A stretch of DNA of 64,000 nucleotides from Pseudomonadales bacterium (GCA_024234615.1 JACKNY010000003.1:124001-188000), one strand, 5' to 3'. Shown: positions 8,257 through 17,807, numbered from the stretch's first letter. A program made the numbers and translations. The notes: generated from the letters alone by a model not told the origin.

Positions 8257-9541
8257 GGAACGTGGGTGGCACTTGATGACTAAAGCCCATTGCCTTATGG
8301 GCAAATAGTTTCTTAGCAAGCGGCGCACAATCAAGTGCGACCAAACCTAAATCGCGCAGATGACTGAGTAAAAAATCATCGTTAGAAAACAGCTTTATCA
8401 TTTGATCGGAAAAAGCAATGGTCTGTTGTTGGTCGCTGTCGCAACGCGCCAAATATCGCTGCAACACATCGATCGACCCCAACCACTCATTTTGAGTACA
8501 GGCTTCCCGGATCGTTTCCGCCAAAGCGGCAACACCACGTAGCGCCAAATTAAAACCCTGCCCAGCTACGGGATGCAGCGTATGAGCCGCATTCCCCATA
8601 ATCACGATGCCATTCCGTATCTGGTCTGTCGCTCGGCGCAACGTCAAGGGGTAGCTGTGGCGCTCTCCTACCTGCTCAAATCGCCCGAGGCGGTAGCCAA
8701 ATTTTTCCTGGAGCTGTTCGATAAACGCCTTATTATCCATAGCCATTAAGACGTCCACTTCATCCGCACCAACACTTAACACCAGCGCACTTCGATTTTG
8801 CTCCGATGCTCTTTTACCAGGCTCATGCAGCGGCAATAACGCCAAGGGACCGGCGCTAGTAAAGCGCTCATAGGCAACATTTTGATGTGCTTTTTGAACG
8901 GTAACATTAGCGATAATGGCGTGCTGTAGATAATCGTGCTGCTCTGACTCAACCTTTAATTGTTGGCAAAGCTCGGATCGGCCACCGTCAGCAATGACCA
9001 GCAACCCTGCCTCTATGCTCTGACTCGAGCCCTCTTGTTCAAAGCTTATGCGAGTACCAGTGGGTATGCTTTCCACTCTGGCCACCTGTGCCGGACAAAT
9101 AAGCTTTACCTGCTTCATCTGCTCGACGGTTTCCAACAACACCTGCCCTAGCCAACCATTTTCAACCACATAGCCCAAGGCATCTACAGAGTAGTCCTGC
9201 GCATTCATGCGCACACTACCAAAATGCCCTCGATCCGAAACATGGATGCGCTCAATCGGCGTCGCCTGCTCAACTAGCTTTTCCCACAGGCCCATGCGTT
9301 TAAAAATATTGCGGCTACCCCAGGAAAGAGCGGTTGAGCGCGCGTCATAGCTCGGCTGATATGAGCGCTTAGCTTGACCACCTGAGTTTCCTGCTGAAGC
9401 TTGCGCATACAGCGGAAATGCTTCGATGATCGCAACCCGTAAACCATACCGGTTCACCAACGGTGATAGCGCACAGAGCAGACTGGCGCCTACCATACCG
9501 CCACCGACAATCACCAGGTCAAATTGTGCGTTTCCCGCCAC
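8243..9541 (-). CDS. ubiH: 2-octaprenyl-6-methoxyphenol hydroxylase UbiH
   Basis: 432 residues from a GTG start at 9539-9541, 4 bp after the pepP stop. The FAD-binding motif is LVIVGGGMVGASLLCAL. The UbiH-typical phrase SYDARSTALSWGSRNIF is present, as is the second FAD motif GNAAHTLHPVAGQGFNLALR. The enzyme hydroxylates ring C1 in ubiquinone synthesis within the Ubi complex at the inner membrane. Gene order ygfB-pepP-ubiH-ubiI is the same as in E. coli and many gammaproteobacteria. Confidence 0.93.
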   Translation of the reverse strand: MAGNAQFDLVIVGGGMVGASLLCALSPLVNRYGLRVAIIEAFPLYAQASAGNSGGQAKRSYQPSYDARSTALSWGSRNIFKRMGLWEKLVEQATPIERIHVSDRGHFGSVRMNAQDYSVDALGYVVENGWLGQVLLETVEQMKQVKLICPAQVARVESIPTGTRISFEQEGSSQSIEAGLLVIADGGRSELCQQLKVESEQHDYLQHAIIANVTVQKAHQNVAYERFTSAGPLALLPLHEPGKRASEQNRSALVLSVGADEVDVLMAMDNKAFIEQLQEKFGYRLGRFEQVGERHSYPLTLRRATDQIRNGIVIMGNAAHTLHPVAGQGFNLALRGVAALAETIREACTQNEWLGSIDVLQRYLARCDSDQQQTIAFSDQMIKLFSNDDFLLSHLRDLGLVALDCAPLAKKLFAHKAMGFSHQVPPTFHAGK

Positions 9542-9545
9542 TCAA

Positions 9546-10865
9546 TCAGCCTCGATTAGCCATTAACTGTTCGATCGCGTCGATCTCTTTTGGCACCAGA
9601 TCGGTCAGTACTTCGCAACCATCCTTGGTCACTACTACATCATCCTCAATGCGTATCCCAATGCCACGCCATTTTTTCGCCACGCCTTTGGCGTTTGGTG
9701 CAATATAAATTCCCGGCTCCACTGTCAACACCATGCCCGGCTCTAGTAGGCGCCATTCACCACCAACTTTATACTCACCAACATCGTGCACATCGAGACC
9801 CAGCCAATGACCGGTTTTATGCATGTAGTAGGGTTTATAAGCCTCTTTCTTGATTAAATCGCTGAGACGCCCCTTAAGTATCCCCAGATCCAGCAAGCCT
9901 TTGGTAATGATCTTAACCGCCGCTTGATGCGCTTGATCCCAATGCTTGCCCGGCTTCACCTGTTTGATCGCAGCCGCCTGAGCATCCAGCACAATTTGAT
10001 AAAGCGCTTTTTGTTCTTTACTAAATTTACCATTTACCGGATAAGTGCGTGTGATATCCGAGGCATAATATTGATATTCACAACCGGCATCGACTAAGAC
10101 CAAATCACCGTCCTGCAGCACATCTTTATTATCAATGTAATGCAAGGTGCAGGCATTAGCGCTACCGCCAACGATGCTGGGGTAGGCCGACGAGCGACAG
10201 CCATTTTGAATAAAGTGCTGCAAATACTCGCCCTCCAACTGGTACTCATACATCCCCGCACGACAAGCCTGCATGCCCTTCATATGTGCTTGGGCAGAAA
10301 TTTTCCCAGCCCGCTTCATCAGTTGCATTTCACTTTTGCTTTTGTACAACCGTAAATCATGCAGAAAGTGATCCAGAACCATAAACTCATTGGGTGGTTG
10401 CGCGCCGCTACGCACCTTGGAGCGAATAACTTTGATCCAACTCATGACCTTATTATCGAAGTCTTGATTGGAACCCATCGAGTAGTAAACTTTGTCGCAG
10501 CCCTCCATCAGGCCAGGTAAAATGTCATTGATATCGCTGATGGGAAAAGCATCGTCCGCGCCAAATAGCTCGCATACCCGCTCGGGACCGGCAATATAGC
10601 CATCCCATAATTCACGTTCCGGGTCTCGTTCGCGGCAGAACATAATAAACTCTCCATGCTTACGTCCCGGCTTTAACACCATTACCGCATGCGGCTCAGT
10701 GAACCCGCTCAAGTAGTAAAAATCACTGTCTTGCCGATAAGGGTGCTCGACGTCACGGTTACGTATTCTCACCGGCGCAGCAGGCAATATCGCCACGCTG
10801 TTCTCACCCATTAAGGCCATCAAATGTTGACGACGCTGCTGGAATTCTCTAGCGGATATCTGCAT
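9546..10865 (-). CDS. pepP: Xaa-Pro aminopeptidase PepP
   Basis: 439 residues, M24 family aminopeptidase P. The N-terminal creatinase-like domain includes HPYRQDSDFYYLSGF. The C-terminal pita-bread domain shows the five metal ligands: two Asp in VLVDAGCEYQYYASDITRTY, His in HKTGHWLGLDVHDVG, Glu in VLTVEPGIYI and Glu in GIRIEDDVVV. It removes N-terminal residues before proline in the cytoplasm. It is 35 bp downstream of ygfB and 4 bp before ubiH, so it probably lies in one transcript. Confidence 0.96.
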   Translation of the reverse strand: MQISAREFQQRRQHLMALMGENSVAILPAAPVRIRNRDVEHPYRQDSDFYYLSGFTEPHAVMVLKPGRKHGEFIMFCRERDPERELWDGYIAGPERVCELFGADDAFPISDINDILPGLMEGCDKVYYSMGSNQDFDNKVMSWIKVIRSKVRSGAQPPNEFMVLDHFLHDLRLYKSKSEMQLMKRAGKISAQAHMKGMQACRAGMYEYQLEGEYLQHFIQNGCRSSAYPSIVGGSANACTLHYIDNKDVLQDGDLVLVDAGCEYQYYASDITRTYPVNGKFSKEQKALYQIVLDAQAAAIKQVKPGKHWDQAHQAAVKIITKGLLDLGILKGRLSDLIKKEAYKPYYMHKTGHWLGLDVHDVGEYKVGGEWRLLEPGMVLTVEPGIYIAPNAKGVAKKWRGIGIRIEDDVVVTKDGCEVLTDLVPKEIDAIEQLMANRG

Positions 10866-10900
10866 CTATAAATCTCTATTTAGTCGCGATGGGTAGGGAG

Positions 10901-11500
10901 TTAGTGAAGGTAGGGCGGTGGCTGATTCATCGTCGTCTTGAGCGGCTTATCCTTATCCGTCATCAATTCACTATAAATAAGAATGGCGGCCATTCTCACA
11001 TATTCTGAGACCTGCATTAAATCCTGCTCATCCTCCTCGGTTTCGTCCAAGTCATCCCGCGCGATCTGTACTATTTCAGCAAAATCCTCTAACGATTCAC
11101 GCGCCTCTTCAGACAGACTTGCTAATTGACGGTTACCAAAACCGGCTAAAAACCCTTGACACCACAGACCTAGGCTTTCCACCCGCCTGCTTAACTCAAC
11201 ATCTTCATCGGGTAGCACTAATGCCAGCTCAAACCCAGGCGTTTGCAACTGCGAAGCCGTATTTTTATACAGTTCGCCCAGCAATTCTTTAGCATTGTTA
11301 TTATCTATTTTTACCTGCTCCAGGTAGCTGGCAACACTTCGCAGCCATGCCGCCTCGCTTAGCACTTTACCTTGCACCAACAATCCACAGAGCAAACCAT
11401 GACACTCAGAAGGTGACGCAAACACGTCCATTTCCACAAACAAATTTGCCAGCTGGCGAAATAGCACTTCAGCACCCTCTGTTCTATCTAAATCCGTCAT
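10901..11500 (-). CDS. ygfB: YgfB/YecA-family (UPF0149) protein
   Basis: 199 residues, acidic. The conserved N-terminal phrase SPSECHGLLCGLL and the later WCQGFLAGFG are signatures of the UPF0149 family. In Pseudomonas, YgfB interferes with the anti-terminator AlpA and so affects autolysis and beta-lactam resistance. Whether that applies here is unknown. It is the first gene of the ygfB-pepP-ubiH-ubiI group and is divergent from the TIGR02449 gene, with 144 bp shared upstream. Confidence 0.9.
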   Translation of the reverse strand: MTDLDRTEGAEVLFRQLANLFVEMDVFASPSECHGLLCGLLVQGKVLSEAAWLRSVASYLEQVKIDNNNAKELLGELYKNTASQLQTPGFELALVLPDEDVELSRRVESLGLWCQGFLAGFGNRQLASLSEEARESLEDFAEIVQIARDDLDETEEDEQDLMQVSEYVRMAAILIYSELMTDKDKPLKTTMNQPPPYLH

Positions 11501-11644
11501 TTACATTCCAATAGACAATTCGCAGCGCCAAGAGAAGTTCAATTTCCCCGTTGCCGACTGAGTAAAATATGATTTGCGACCGTTGACCACCGTGCGCGAC
11601 GCAACTATAGTACTACAAGACTTCAAATTTAAAAAAATAATGCT

Positions 11645-11848
11645 ATGAGTGAGTTAGATTTCAAAGCGCTGGAACTTAAAGTTAATCAGTTGATAGAAAC
11701 CTGTCGGCTGATGCACGAAAAAAACATTGCACTAACTAAAGAAAATCAGACCTATAAAGCTGATCGTTCTCGGGCTATAAAGCAAAAGGACATGGCCCGT
11801 CATCAAGTTGAGGGTATGATCTCTCGCCTTAAAGCAATGGAACACTAA
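11645..11848 (+). CDS. TIGR02449-family short coiled-coil protein
   Basis: 67 residues, almost entirely coiled coil with leucine/isoleucine heptads (LKVNQLIETCRLMHEKNIALTKEN). TIGR02449 members lie immediately upstream of zapA in many gammaproteobacteria and resemble ZapB in size and helix content. The stop at 11846-11848 is 2 bp before the zapA start, so the two are probably translated together. A role alongside ZapA at the Z-ring is inferred from position only. Confidence 0.85.
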   Translation: MSELDFKALELKVNQLIETCRLMHEKNIALTKENQTYKADRSRAIKQKDMARHQVEGMISRLKAMEH

Positions 11849-11850
11849 CT

Positions 11851-12141
11851 TTGGCTACGAGCGCCAATACCACCAAGGTACATATTCTTGACAAAGAGTA
11901 CCTGATCGCCTGTCCGCCTGAAGAACAACAGGCTTTGCAACAGTCGGCCCAGCACTTGGACAACCAAATGCGCGCCATTCGCAGCTCAGGCAAAGTGCAT
12001 GGTTTAGAGCGGATTGCCGTCATGGCAGCTTTAAATATCACCCACGAATTTATTAAAAAAGACCAGGCCCATAGCAGCAGCCAAGGCACCGCGCTACGTC
12101 TCGCCACCAAAATAGACGATTTCTTAAAAGATATCTCCTAG
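11851..12141 (+). CDS. zapA: Cell division protein ZapA
   Basis: 96 residues from a TTG start 2 bp after the previous stop. The ZapA N-terminal part is visible (VHILDKEYLIACPPEEQQALQQSAQHLDNQM), followed by GLERIAVMAALNITHEF and a C-terminal helix. ZapA crosslinks FtsZ filaments. The gene precedes 6S RNA and 5-FCL, the same order as zapA-ssrS-ygfA in E. coli. Confidence 0.92.
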   Translation: MATSANTTKVHILDKEYLIACPPEEQQALQQSAQHLDNQMRAIRSSGKVHGLERIAVMAALNITHEFIKKDQAHSSSQGTALRLATKIDDFLKDIS

Positions 12142-12274
12142 CCCCTTGAGTCTCCCGGTTTTGACTGCGTTGCACGGTCGGCTTTAGCAATACTAAATTT
12201 TCACCTTTTAAAACCATTTCGCGCCAAGACTGGCTCTCGTAAACCAAAACAATCTAAAAAACCTGTAGTAAAAA

Positions 12275-12302
12275 CTGACAAAATCATCCTATGCGATATA
12301 CT
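12275..12302 (+). promoter_or_regulatory. 6S RNA promoter
   Basis: CTGACA at 12275-12280, a 16-bp spacer, then TATACT at 12297-12302. The predicted start falls at about 12309-12311, exactly where the 6S closing stem begins. Confidence 0.7.
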
Positions 12303-12308
12303 AGTTAA

Positions 12309-12489
12309 CAAGCTCTCTGTTACGTTCGCTAGTCAGTTTAGTCCTCGAGCCTATATTTAAATTTTGGGGGCGGCTTCGAAGTGAAGGTGTGCATGTCCGT
12401 TCATTCGGAAAGCCTGATTCGCTTCAGCTGCCACCGCCTTGGACCAATGGTTCAAGGGCTTGGCTGACAACGGCGTTGCGGAGAGCTGC
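12309..12489 (+). ncRNA. ssrS: 6S RNA
   Basis: About 180 nt between zapA and 5-FCL, the conserved ssrS position. The terminal stem pairs AGCTCTC (12311-12317) with GAGAGCT (12481-12487). Conserved 5' sequence includes GTTCGC and CCTCGAGCC; the 3' half has CACCGCCTTGGACCAATGG and TTCAAGGGCTTGGCTGACA, which parallel the E. coli 6S segment around CTTGAACCAAGGGTTCAAGGG. 6S RNA mimics an open promoter and holds sigma-70 RNA polymerase in stationary phase. The exact ends are estimates from the stem and promoter. Confidence 0.88.
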
Positions 12490-12562
12490 TAAATCCTACC
12501 CTTGCCGCCACTATCCGTTTTATAATCCTTTCTCCTAAATATCTAAATTTTCCGGGTTTTCT

Positions 12563-13153
12563 ATGCTCGATAAAACACATTTGCGACAAAGCATGCGGCG
12601 TACACGCCAAGCTTTGAATGCTTCACAGCAACAGGAAGCATCGATGGCTTTAACTCATGTTTTAGCGGATTTTTCGCTATTCAAAAATAGCCAACATATT
12701 GCGTTTTATTTGGCCAATGGGGGTGAAATCAACCCTCACCCGCTCGTCGAAGCGGCTTGGCGGATGGGGATATCCTGCTACCTGCCCGTGTTGGCCCATA
12801 ATGGTGACAACCAGTTAATTTTTGCGCGCTATACTCAGCAGTCAATCCTGGAAAATAACCGTTACGGTATCCCCGAACCGAAGTACTCGTCCGATACTAT
12901 TTACCCGGCGCAAGCCCTGGATTTGGTATTCGTACCCTTAGTGGCGGTGGATACAGAGGGAAATCGGTTGGGCATGGGAAAAGGCTACTATGATCGAACC
13001 TTTGCCTTTCTGAAGCGGCAGCCACGGCCACAAAAGCCAACGCTGATCGGGTTGGCGCATAGCTTTCAAATAATTAATGAGATCAAACCGAGTGAGTGGG
13101 ATGTGCCGCTTCAGGGTACTGCTTCAGAGCATGAGCTAACGCTATTTAGCTAA
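12563..13153 (+). CDS. fau: 5-formyltetrahydrofolate cyclo-ligase
   Basis: 196 residues. The ATP/folate-binding C-terminal motif LDLVFVPLVAVDTEGNRLG followed by MGKGYYDRTF is diagnostic. The N-terminal R-rich helix and FYLANGGEINPHPLV complete the family pattern. It converts 5-formyl-THF to 5,10-methenyl-THF. It sits just downstream of 6S RNA and is probably processed from, or read through with, that transcript, as ygfA is in E. coli. Its last 8 bp overlap the end of convergent ilvA. Confidence 0.93.
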   Translation: MLDKTHLRQSMRRTRQALNASQQQEASMALTHVLADFSLFKNSQHIAFYLANGGEINPHPLVEAAWRMGISCYLPVLAHNGDNQLIFARYTQQSILENNRYGIPEPKYSSDTIYPAQALDLVFVPLVAVDTEGNRLGMGKGYYDRTFAFLKRQPRPQKPTLIGLAHSFQIINEIKPSEWDVPLQGTASEHELTLFS

Positions 13154-14660
13154 GAAAAATCTGGTAAGCCGGGTTAGCTGTCTCTTCACTGAAAGGGTAA
13201 CCAATCTTTCTAAAATATTCTTCAGCCCGTTTTTTCTCGTTAGCCGGAACCTGCAAACCCACCATCACACGACCATAGGCGGCGCCATGATTCCGGTAAT
13301 GGAACAAAGATATATTCCAGCGCTGTCCTAAGGTCTGCAGAAACTTCATCAGCGCACCCGGACGCTCGGGAAACTCAAACCGAAACACCAGCTCATTCTG
13401 AGCTTTGGGTGCACGCCCACCGACTAGATGGCGCACATGCAGTTTCGCCATTTCATTTTCGGTAAGATCAAGCACAGCGTATTTAAGCTTACCTAACTCG
13501 GCAATTAATTTAGCTCGTTCTTTACCACCGTCACTGAGCTGAACGCCAACAAAAACCTGTGCATCCGACTCATCGGCATAGCGATAATTAAATTCGGTAA
13601 TATTACGTTTACCTAGATCACCACAGAATTTCTTAAAACTTCCTGGCACTTCGGGAATCGTCACGGCAATAATCGCTTCACGTTTTTCACCCAATTCTGA
13701 ACGCTCAGAAATATGCCGTAAACGATCAAAATTAACATTAGCGCCGCTATCAATAGCTAATAGTGTCTTACCACGAATACTATTGGTTTCGATATATTTT
13801 TTCAGCCCAGCCACCGCCAACGCGCCAGCAGGCTCGGCAATCGAGCGCGTATCATCAAAGACATCTTTAATCGCACCACAGATTTCATCAGTATTGACCG
13901 TCACGATTTCATCGACACACTGCTTGACGATACGAAAGGTTTCTTTGCCCGCCTGAGCCACCGCTACGCCATCAGCAAAAATGCCAACCTCCGGTAAAAT
14001 GACTCGACGCCCTTTCTTCAAAGCAGCCTTCATGCAGGCAGAATCCTCGGCTTCTACCCCAATCACTTTTACATCCGGTCGTACGAATTTGATATAAGCA
14101 GCCACACCTGCAATCAGCCCACCTCCGCCCACCGGCACAAAGACTGCGTGCAGCGGCCCAGTCACCTGGCGCAGAATTTCCATACCGATGGTACCCTGTC
14201 CTGCTATCACGTCAGGGTCATCAAAAGGGTGCACATAAGTATAGCCTTTTTCCTTGGCTAACTTATGGGAATGGGCAGAGGCTTCATCGTAGGTATCACC
14301 ATGCAAAATGACTTTTGCGCCGCGCGCGCGTACTGACGCTACTTTAATATTTGGTGTCGTTTTCGGCATCACAATAACCGTGTTAATACCCAGCTTTTTT
14401 CCAGACAGCGCAAGCCCCTGCGCATGATTACCGGCGGAGGCAGCAATTACGCCTTTGGCACGTTGTGCAGTGGTTAAACGGGACATCTTGTTATAGGCGC
14501 CACGCAGCTTGAAAGAAAAAACCGGCTGCAAATCCTCGCGCTTAATCAGAATACGATTGTGGTAACGCTCTGAAAGGAACCGTGCCTCATCAATCGGGGT
14601 CTCGATAGCGACATCATAGACTCTGGCTTCTAATATTTTTTTTACGTACTGTTGGGGCAT
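13146..14660 (-). CDS. ilvA: Threonine ammonia-lyase, biosynthetic
   Basis: 504 residues, the length of biosynthetic IlvA. The PLP lysine is Lys51 in FSFKLRGAYNK. The phosphate-binding glycine loop is VPVGGGGLIAGVA. Two C-terminal regulatory ACT-like domains follow (about 325-400 and 415-500), with IPEVPGSFKKFCGDLG and FPERPGALMKFLQTLG; these confer feedback control by isoleucine and activation by valine in the family. It deaminates threonine to 2-oxobutyrate. It is monocistronic and divergent from rpiA. Confidence 0.95.
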   Translation of the reverse strand: MPQQYVKKILEARVYDVAIETPIDEARFLSERYHNRILIKREDLQPVFSFKLRGAYNKMSRLTTAQRAKGVIAASAGNHAQGLALSGKKLGINTVIVMPKTTPNIKVASVRARGAKVILHGDTYDEASAHSHKLAKEKGYTYVHPFDDPDVIAGQGTIGMEILRQVTGPLHAVFVPVGGGGLIAGVAAYIKFVRPDVKVIGVEAEDSACMKAALKKGRRVILPEVGIFADGVAVAQAGKETFRIVKQCVDEIVTVNTDEICGAIKDVFDDTRSIAEPAGALAVAGLKKYIETNSIRGKTLLAIDSGANVNFDRLRHISERSELGEKREAIIAVTIPEVPGSFKKFCGDLGKRNITEFNYRYADESDAQVFVGVQLSDGGKERAKLIAELGKLKYAVLDLTENEMAKLHVRHLVGGRAPKAQNELVFRFEFPERPGALMKFLQTLGQRWNISLFHYRNHGAAYGRVMVGLQVPANEKKRAEEYFRKIGYPFSEETANPAYQIFLS

Positions 14661-14738
14661 GAGAACCTGTGATCACCTTATAACTTTGAAAAGACGCCTA
14701 TGATAAAGAGTTAGTGGCGAACAAGTCTATAATCAATC

Positions 14739-14764
14739 GCGCCAAGGCCTTATAATCTTGGCGC
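14739..14764. promoter_or_regulatory. Perfect palindrome in the ilvA/rpiA divergent region
   Basis: GCGCCAAG (14739-14746) and CTTGGCGC (14757-14764) are perfect inverted repeats. The 10-base spacer contains TATAAT (14751-14756), placed correctly for an rpiA -10 box. It may be an operator straddling the promoter or a leader hairpin of ilvA. No good -35 is visible. Confidence 0.4.
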
Positions 14765-14797
14765 AACTCCCCTTTTCACTCGCGGAAACCTTTCTCC

Positions 14798-15487
14798 ATG
14801 ACAAATAGCCCCATGACGCAGGATGAACTGAAACAGGCTGTCGGGCAAGCTGCCGTCGATCATATCCAAAATAGATTACAGAATGACACCATTGTCGGCG
14901 TCGGCACCGGCTCTACCACCAACTGTTTTATTGACGCCTTAGCACAAATTAAGCATCGCTTCGATGGTGCTGTTTCCAGTTCCGTTGCCAGTACAGCGCG
15001 CCTCAAAGCACATGGCATTCCGGTGTATGAGCTAACAGTAGTTGATAGGGTGGCAGTCTACGTTGATGGCGCCGACGAAACCAATGCGGCCCTGGAACTG
15101 ATTAAAGGTGGCGGTGGCGCACTCACACGGGAAAAAATTATAGCCGCCGTGGCGGAAGAGTTCGTCTGTATCGTTGACGCCAGCAAACAAGTCGATGTAC
15201 TGGGCGCCTTTCCGCTACCGGTCGAGGTTATCCCGATGGCGCGCAGCCATGTCGCACGCGAGCTGGTGAAACTGGGCGGCGCACCAGAGTACCGCGACGG
15301 TTTCGTAACCGACAACGGCAATATTATTCTGGACGTCCACAACCTGGAAATTATTCAACCGATGAAACTGGAAAGTCAGATCAATAATATTGTCGGAGTA
15401 GTCAGCAATGGTTTGTTCGCTCAGCGTCCCGCCGACGTCCTGTTGGTAGGCAGCGAGCAAGGGGTTCTACAGATCCGCGCAAAATAA
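14798..15487 (+). CDS. rpiA: Ribose-5-phosphate isomerase A
   Basis: 229 residues. Substrate-binding motif VGVGTGSTTNCFIDAL, catalytic Asp region YVDGADETNAAL and KGGGGALTREKI are present. It interconverts ribose-5-phosphate and ribulose-5-phosphate in the non-oxidative pentose phosphate pathway. The first ATG (14798) has a weak GGAAAC upstream. An internal ATG at 14813 gives the N-terminus MTQDELKQAVG seen in E. coli. The first was kept because the second has no ribosome site. Confidence 0.95.
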   Translation: MTNSPMTQDELKQAVGQAAVDHIQNRLQNDTIVGVGTGSTTNCFIDALAQIKHRFDGAVSSSVASTARLKAHGIPVYELTVVDRVAVYVDGADETNAALELIKGGGGALTREKIIAAVAEEFVCIVDASKQVDVLGAFPLPVEVIPMARSHVARELVKLGGAPEYRDGFVTDNGNIILDVHNLEIIQPMKLESQINNIVGVVSNGLFAQRPADVLLVGSEQGVLQIRAK

Positions 15488-15596
15488 TTTGAATCTTTGA
15501 AACCTTTTCCAAACGGCTTGTCTGAATGGCACATTTTGTAATTTATTGAGTCCGTTGCCTAGCGTAGCCGTTAGACAAAGCTCTCATGAGGTATGT

Positions 15597-17807
15597 ATGG
15601 GTAAACTATTTAAATTCCTTGCGGTAACTTTAGTTACGCTGATAGTCGCTATCGGATTATTCACGTTCTATTTATTGACCATCTTTGACCCCAATGACTT
15701 TAAGCAGGAAATTCAGCAATGGGTCAAACAGCAAACTCAACTAGAACTGGCAATTGACGGAGATCTTTCTCTCTCGGTATTTCCTTGGTTAGGTGTCGCT
15801 GCCAATAGCGTTACGCTGAATAAAACACAACAGGAAATTGCTGCAGTTAAGCAGCTGCAAATTTTTGCGAAACTCAAACCCCTGCTCAACGGTGAGCTGG
15901 TGGTGGATGGCGTCAAGCTAGACCACCTTAAACTCAACCTGATCGTGGATAAGAATGGCAAAGGGAATTGGGAAATCGACAGCCCCGCGACCAGTAAAAC
16001 GCCAAACAAAAACCAGGCATCGCTAGCCAGTGCACCCCTTGCAGCATTCAGTCTGGGCGATGTTAACATTGAAAATGCTGAAATCAACTATCGGGATTTA
16101 CAGCAAAAAACCCATTATCAACTGCTCGATCTAGCACTGCAAATTCGTAACCCAGAGCTTTCTAACCATTTTCCGCTGACCGCTGACTTCAATTATCTTC
16201 AAGCCGATAATAAGGTCAGCGTGCCAGTTCATATCGACACTAACATCACCCTGGACTTACCCAATCAAGCCGCTCAACTTGAAGACTTGAGCATTGATCT
16301 CGCCAAAACACGCATCCTGGGTGACGTTAAAACAAGCAGGCTATTCAACAAGCCGCAATTTACCAGCCAATTGGAGATTGGCGCATTTAACCCCAGCCAA
16401 TGGGCAGTGCTGCTACAAGTCCCCAGCCTTGCGGATATGGATTTACCGATAGATATGAAATTATCTGCCACGCTAGACACCGACAAAGATACCCTGAAAT
16501 TGGACAGCATCTCCGTCAAATCAAGTTTAGTGGAAGCTCACGGCAACGCTAATATTAGTCAGCTCAGCCTGGAACCGAATACCCAGGGTAAGCTGCAAAT
16601 TAAATTTAACGACTTAAAACGACTATTGGCGATGTCAGGTAATGCGCTCTCCCCGCAGGATCCGAAAGCGTTAAACCAGCTCGCTGGCCAATTCAAATTT
16701 AAAGCCACCGGACAGTCGCTGAATATTAGCGAGCTTGATCTGACACTTGATCAGACCAAACTTACCGGTAATTTTGTACTTAAAAACTATGATAAGCCGG
16801 ACATAGTATTCAACCTCTCCGGCGACGCCTTTAATCTCGACCGCTATTTGCCTAAAACAGCCGCAGCAACGGATCAACAGCAGAAAAATAAAGAGCAGCC
16901 ACCAGCACTGCTGCTACCGGTTGCTTTGCTGGGCGCTCTGAATATTGACAGCGTGCTGCAACTTAAAAAACTAGTCGCCTCCGGGTTAACCATTGAGAAC
17001 CTCAACTTTAAGGCTAAAGGCCATGACGGGCTCATCAACTTGGAGCGAATTAAAGGCGATCTCTACGAGGGTAACTTTGCCATTGACGGAGTGATCGACG
17101 CCCGTGGTAAAACCCCACAAATCGCCATCAACAAAACTCTCAATAATATGCAGGCCGGACCAGTGCTCAAAGCCCTAGCCGATATAGACTACATCTCCGG
17201 CAAATTAAACCTAGCTCTCAATATCAACGCGCAGGGGAACGATCTAGACCAAATAAAACGTAACCTCAACGGTAAAGCCAATTTCTCGGTGGCAAATGGC
17301 GTCTTGAAGGAGATTAGCCTGGAGCAAATGGTCTGTGAAGGCATCGCCACCATTCGCCAGTTAGAATTAATACCCAGCGCAACTAAGAACACACGATTCA
17401 AAACTTTCGATGGCAGCATGACCATTAACAATGGCTTAGTGAATTTGCAAGCCCTGAACATCGCTGTCGAAAAACTCAAAGCACGCGGCACCGGCACCAT
17501 CAATCTGCCACAGGAAACCTTAGATTTAGGTATTAACACAACCCTGTTGGGAGACCTGGAAAACAAAGCCTGCGAAGTGCACGCGCGTTATCGCGACATT
17601 GAGTGGCCGATCCGCTGCGCGGGCAAGTGGGATGCCGAGCCTTCCGACCTCTGTTCCATTGATGCGAAGCAAATGCAAAAAATAATTGTTACGCTTGCCG
17701 AAAAAGAACTCAAGCTGAAAGCTGGCAGTAAACTGGAAGAAACCCTACGCAAAAAATTAGGTGATGATTTTGGCGACCAGCTGCAACAAATACTAAAATT
17801 CAAATGA
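15597..17807 (+). CDS. AsmA-family inner-membrane-anchored protein
   Basis: 736 residues from ATG at 15597, preceded by TGAGGT; an upstream TTG at 15546 is unlikely. One N-terminal membrane segment (about residues 6-27) is followed by a long periplasmic repeating beta-groove region. AsmA marks are FDPNDFKQEIQQWVKQQTQLEL near the N-terminus in outline, and the C-terminal AsmA_2-type domain with NGKANFSVANGVLKEI. Family members (AsmA, TamB, YhdP) are implicated in phospholipid transport between membranes. The stop overlaps the mutY start (ATGA), as the asmA-mutY pair does in pseudomonads. Confidence 0.85.
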   Translation: MGKLFKFLAVTLVTLIVAIGLFTFYLLTIFDPNDFKQEIQQWVKQQTQLELAIDGDLSLSVFPWLGVAANSVTLNKTQQEIAAVKQLQIFAKLKPLLNGELVVDGVKLDHLKLNLIVDKNGKGNWEIDSPATSKTPNKNQASLASAPLAAFSLGDVNIENAEINYRDLQQKTHYQLLDLALQIRNPELSNHFPLTADFNYLQADNKVSVPVHIDTNITLDLPNQAAQLEDLSIDLAKTRILGDVKTSRLFNKPQFTSQLEIGAFNPSQWAVLLQVPSLADMDLPIDMKLSATLDTDKDTLKLDSISVKSSLVEAHGNANISQLSLEPNTQGKLQIKFNDLKRLLAMSGNALSPQDPKALNQLAGQFKFKATGQSLNISELDLTLDQTKLTGNFVLKNYDKPDIVFNLSGDAFNLDRYLPKTAAATDQQQKNKEQPPALLLPVALLGALNIDSVLQLKKLVASGLTIENLNFKAKGHDGLINLERIKGDLYEGNFAIDGVIDARGKTPQIAINKTLNNMQAGPVLKALADIDYISGKLNLALNINAQGNDLDQIKRNLNGKANFSVANGVLKEISLEQMVCEGIATIRQLELIPSATKNTRFKTFDGSMTINNGLVNLQALNIAVEKLKARGTGTINLPQETLDLGINTTLLGDLENKACEVHARYRDIEWPIRCAGKWDAEPSDLCSIDAKQMQKIIVTLAEKELKLKAGSKLEETLRKKLGDDFGDQLQQILKFK

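Noticed and set aside
15546..15596. TTG start giving a longer AsmA protein
   Set aside because: The ATG at 15597 has a better ribosome site and places the membrane segment at the N-terminus as in the family.
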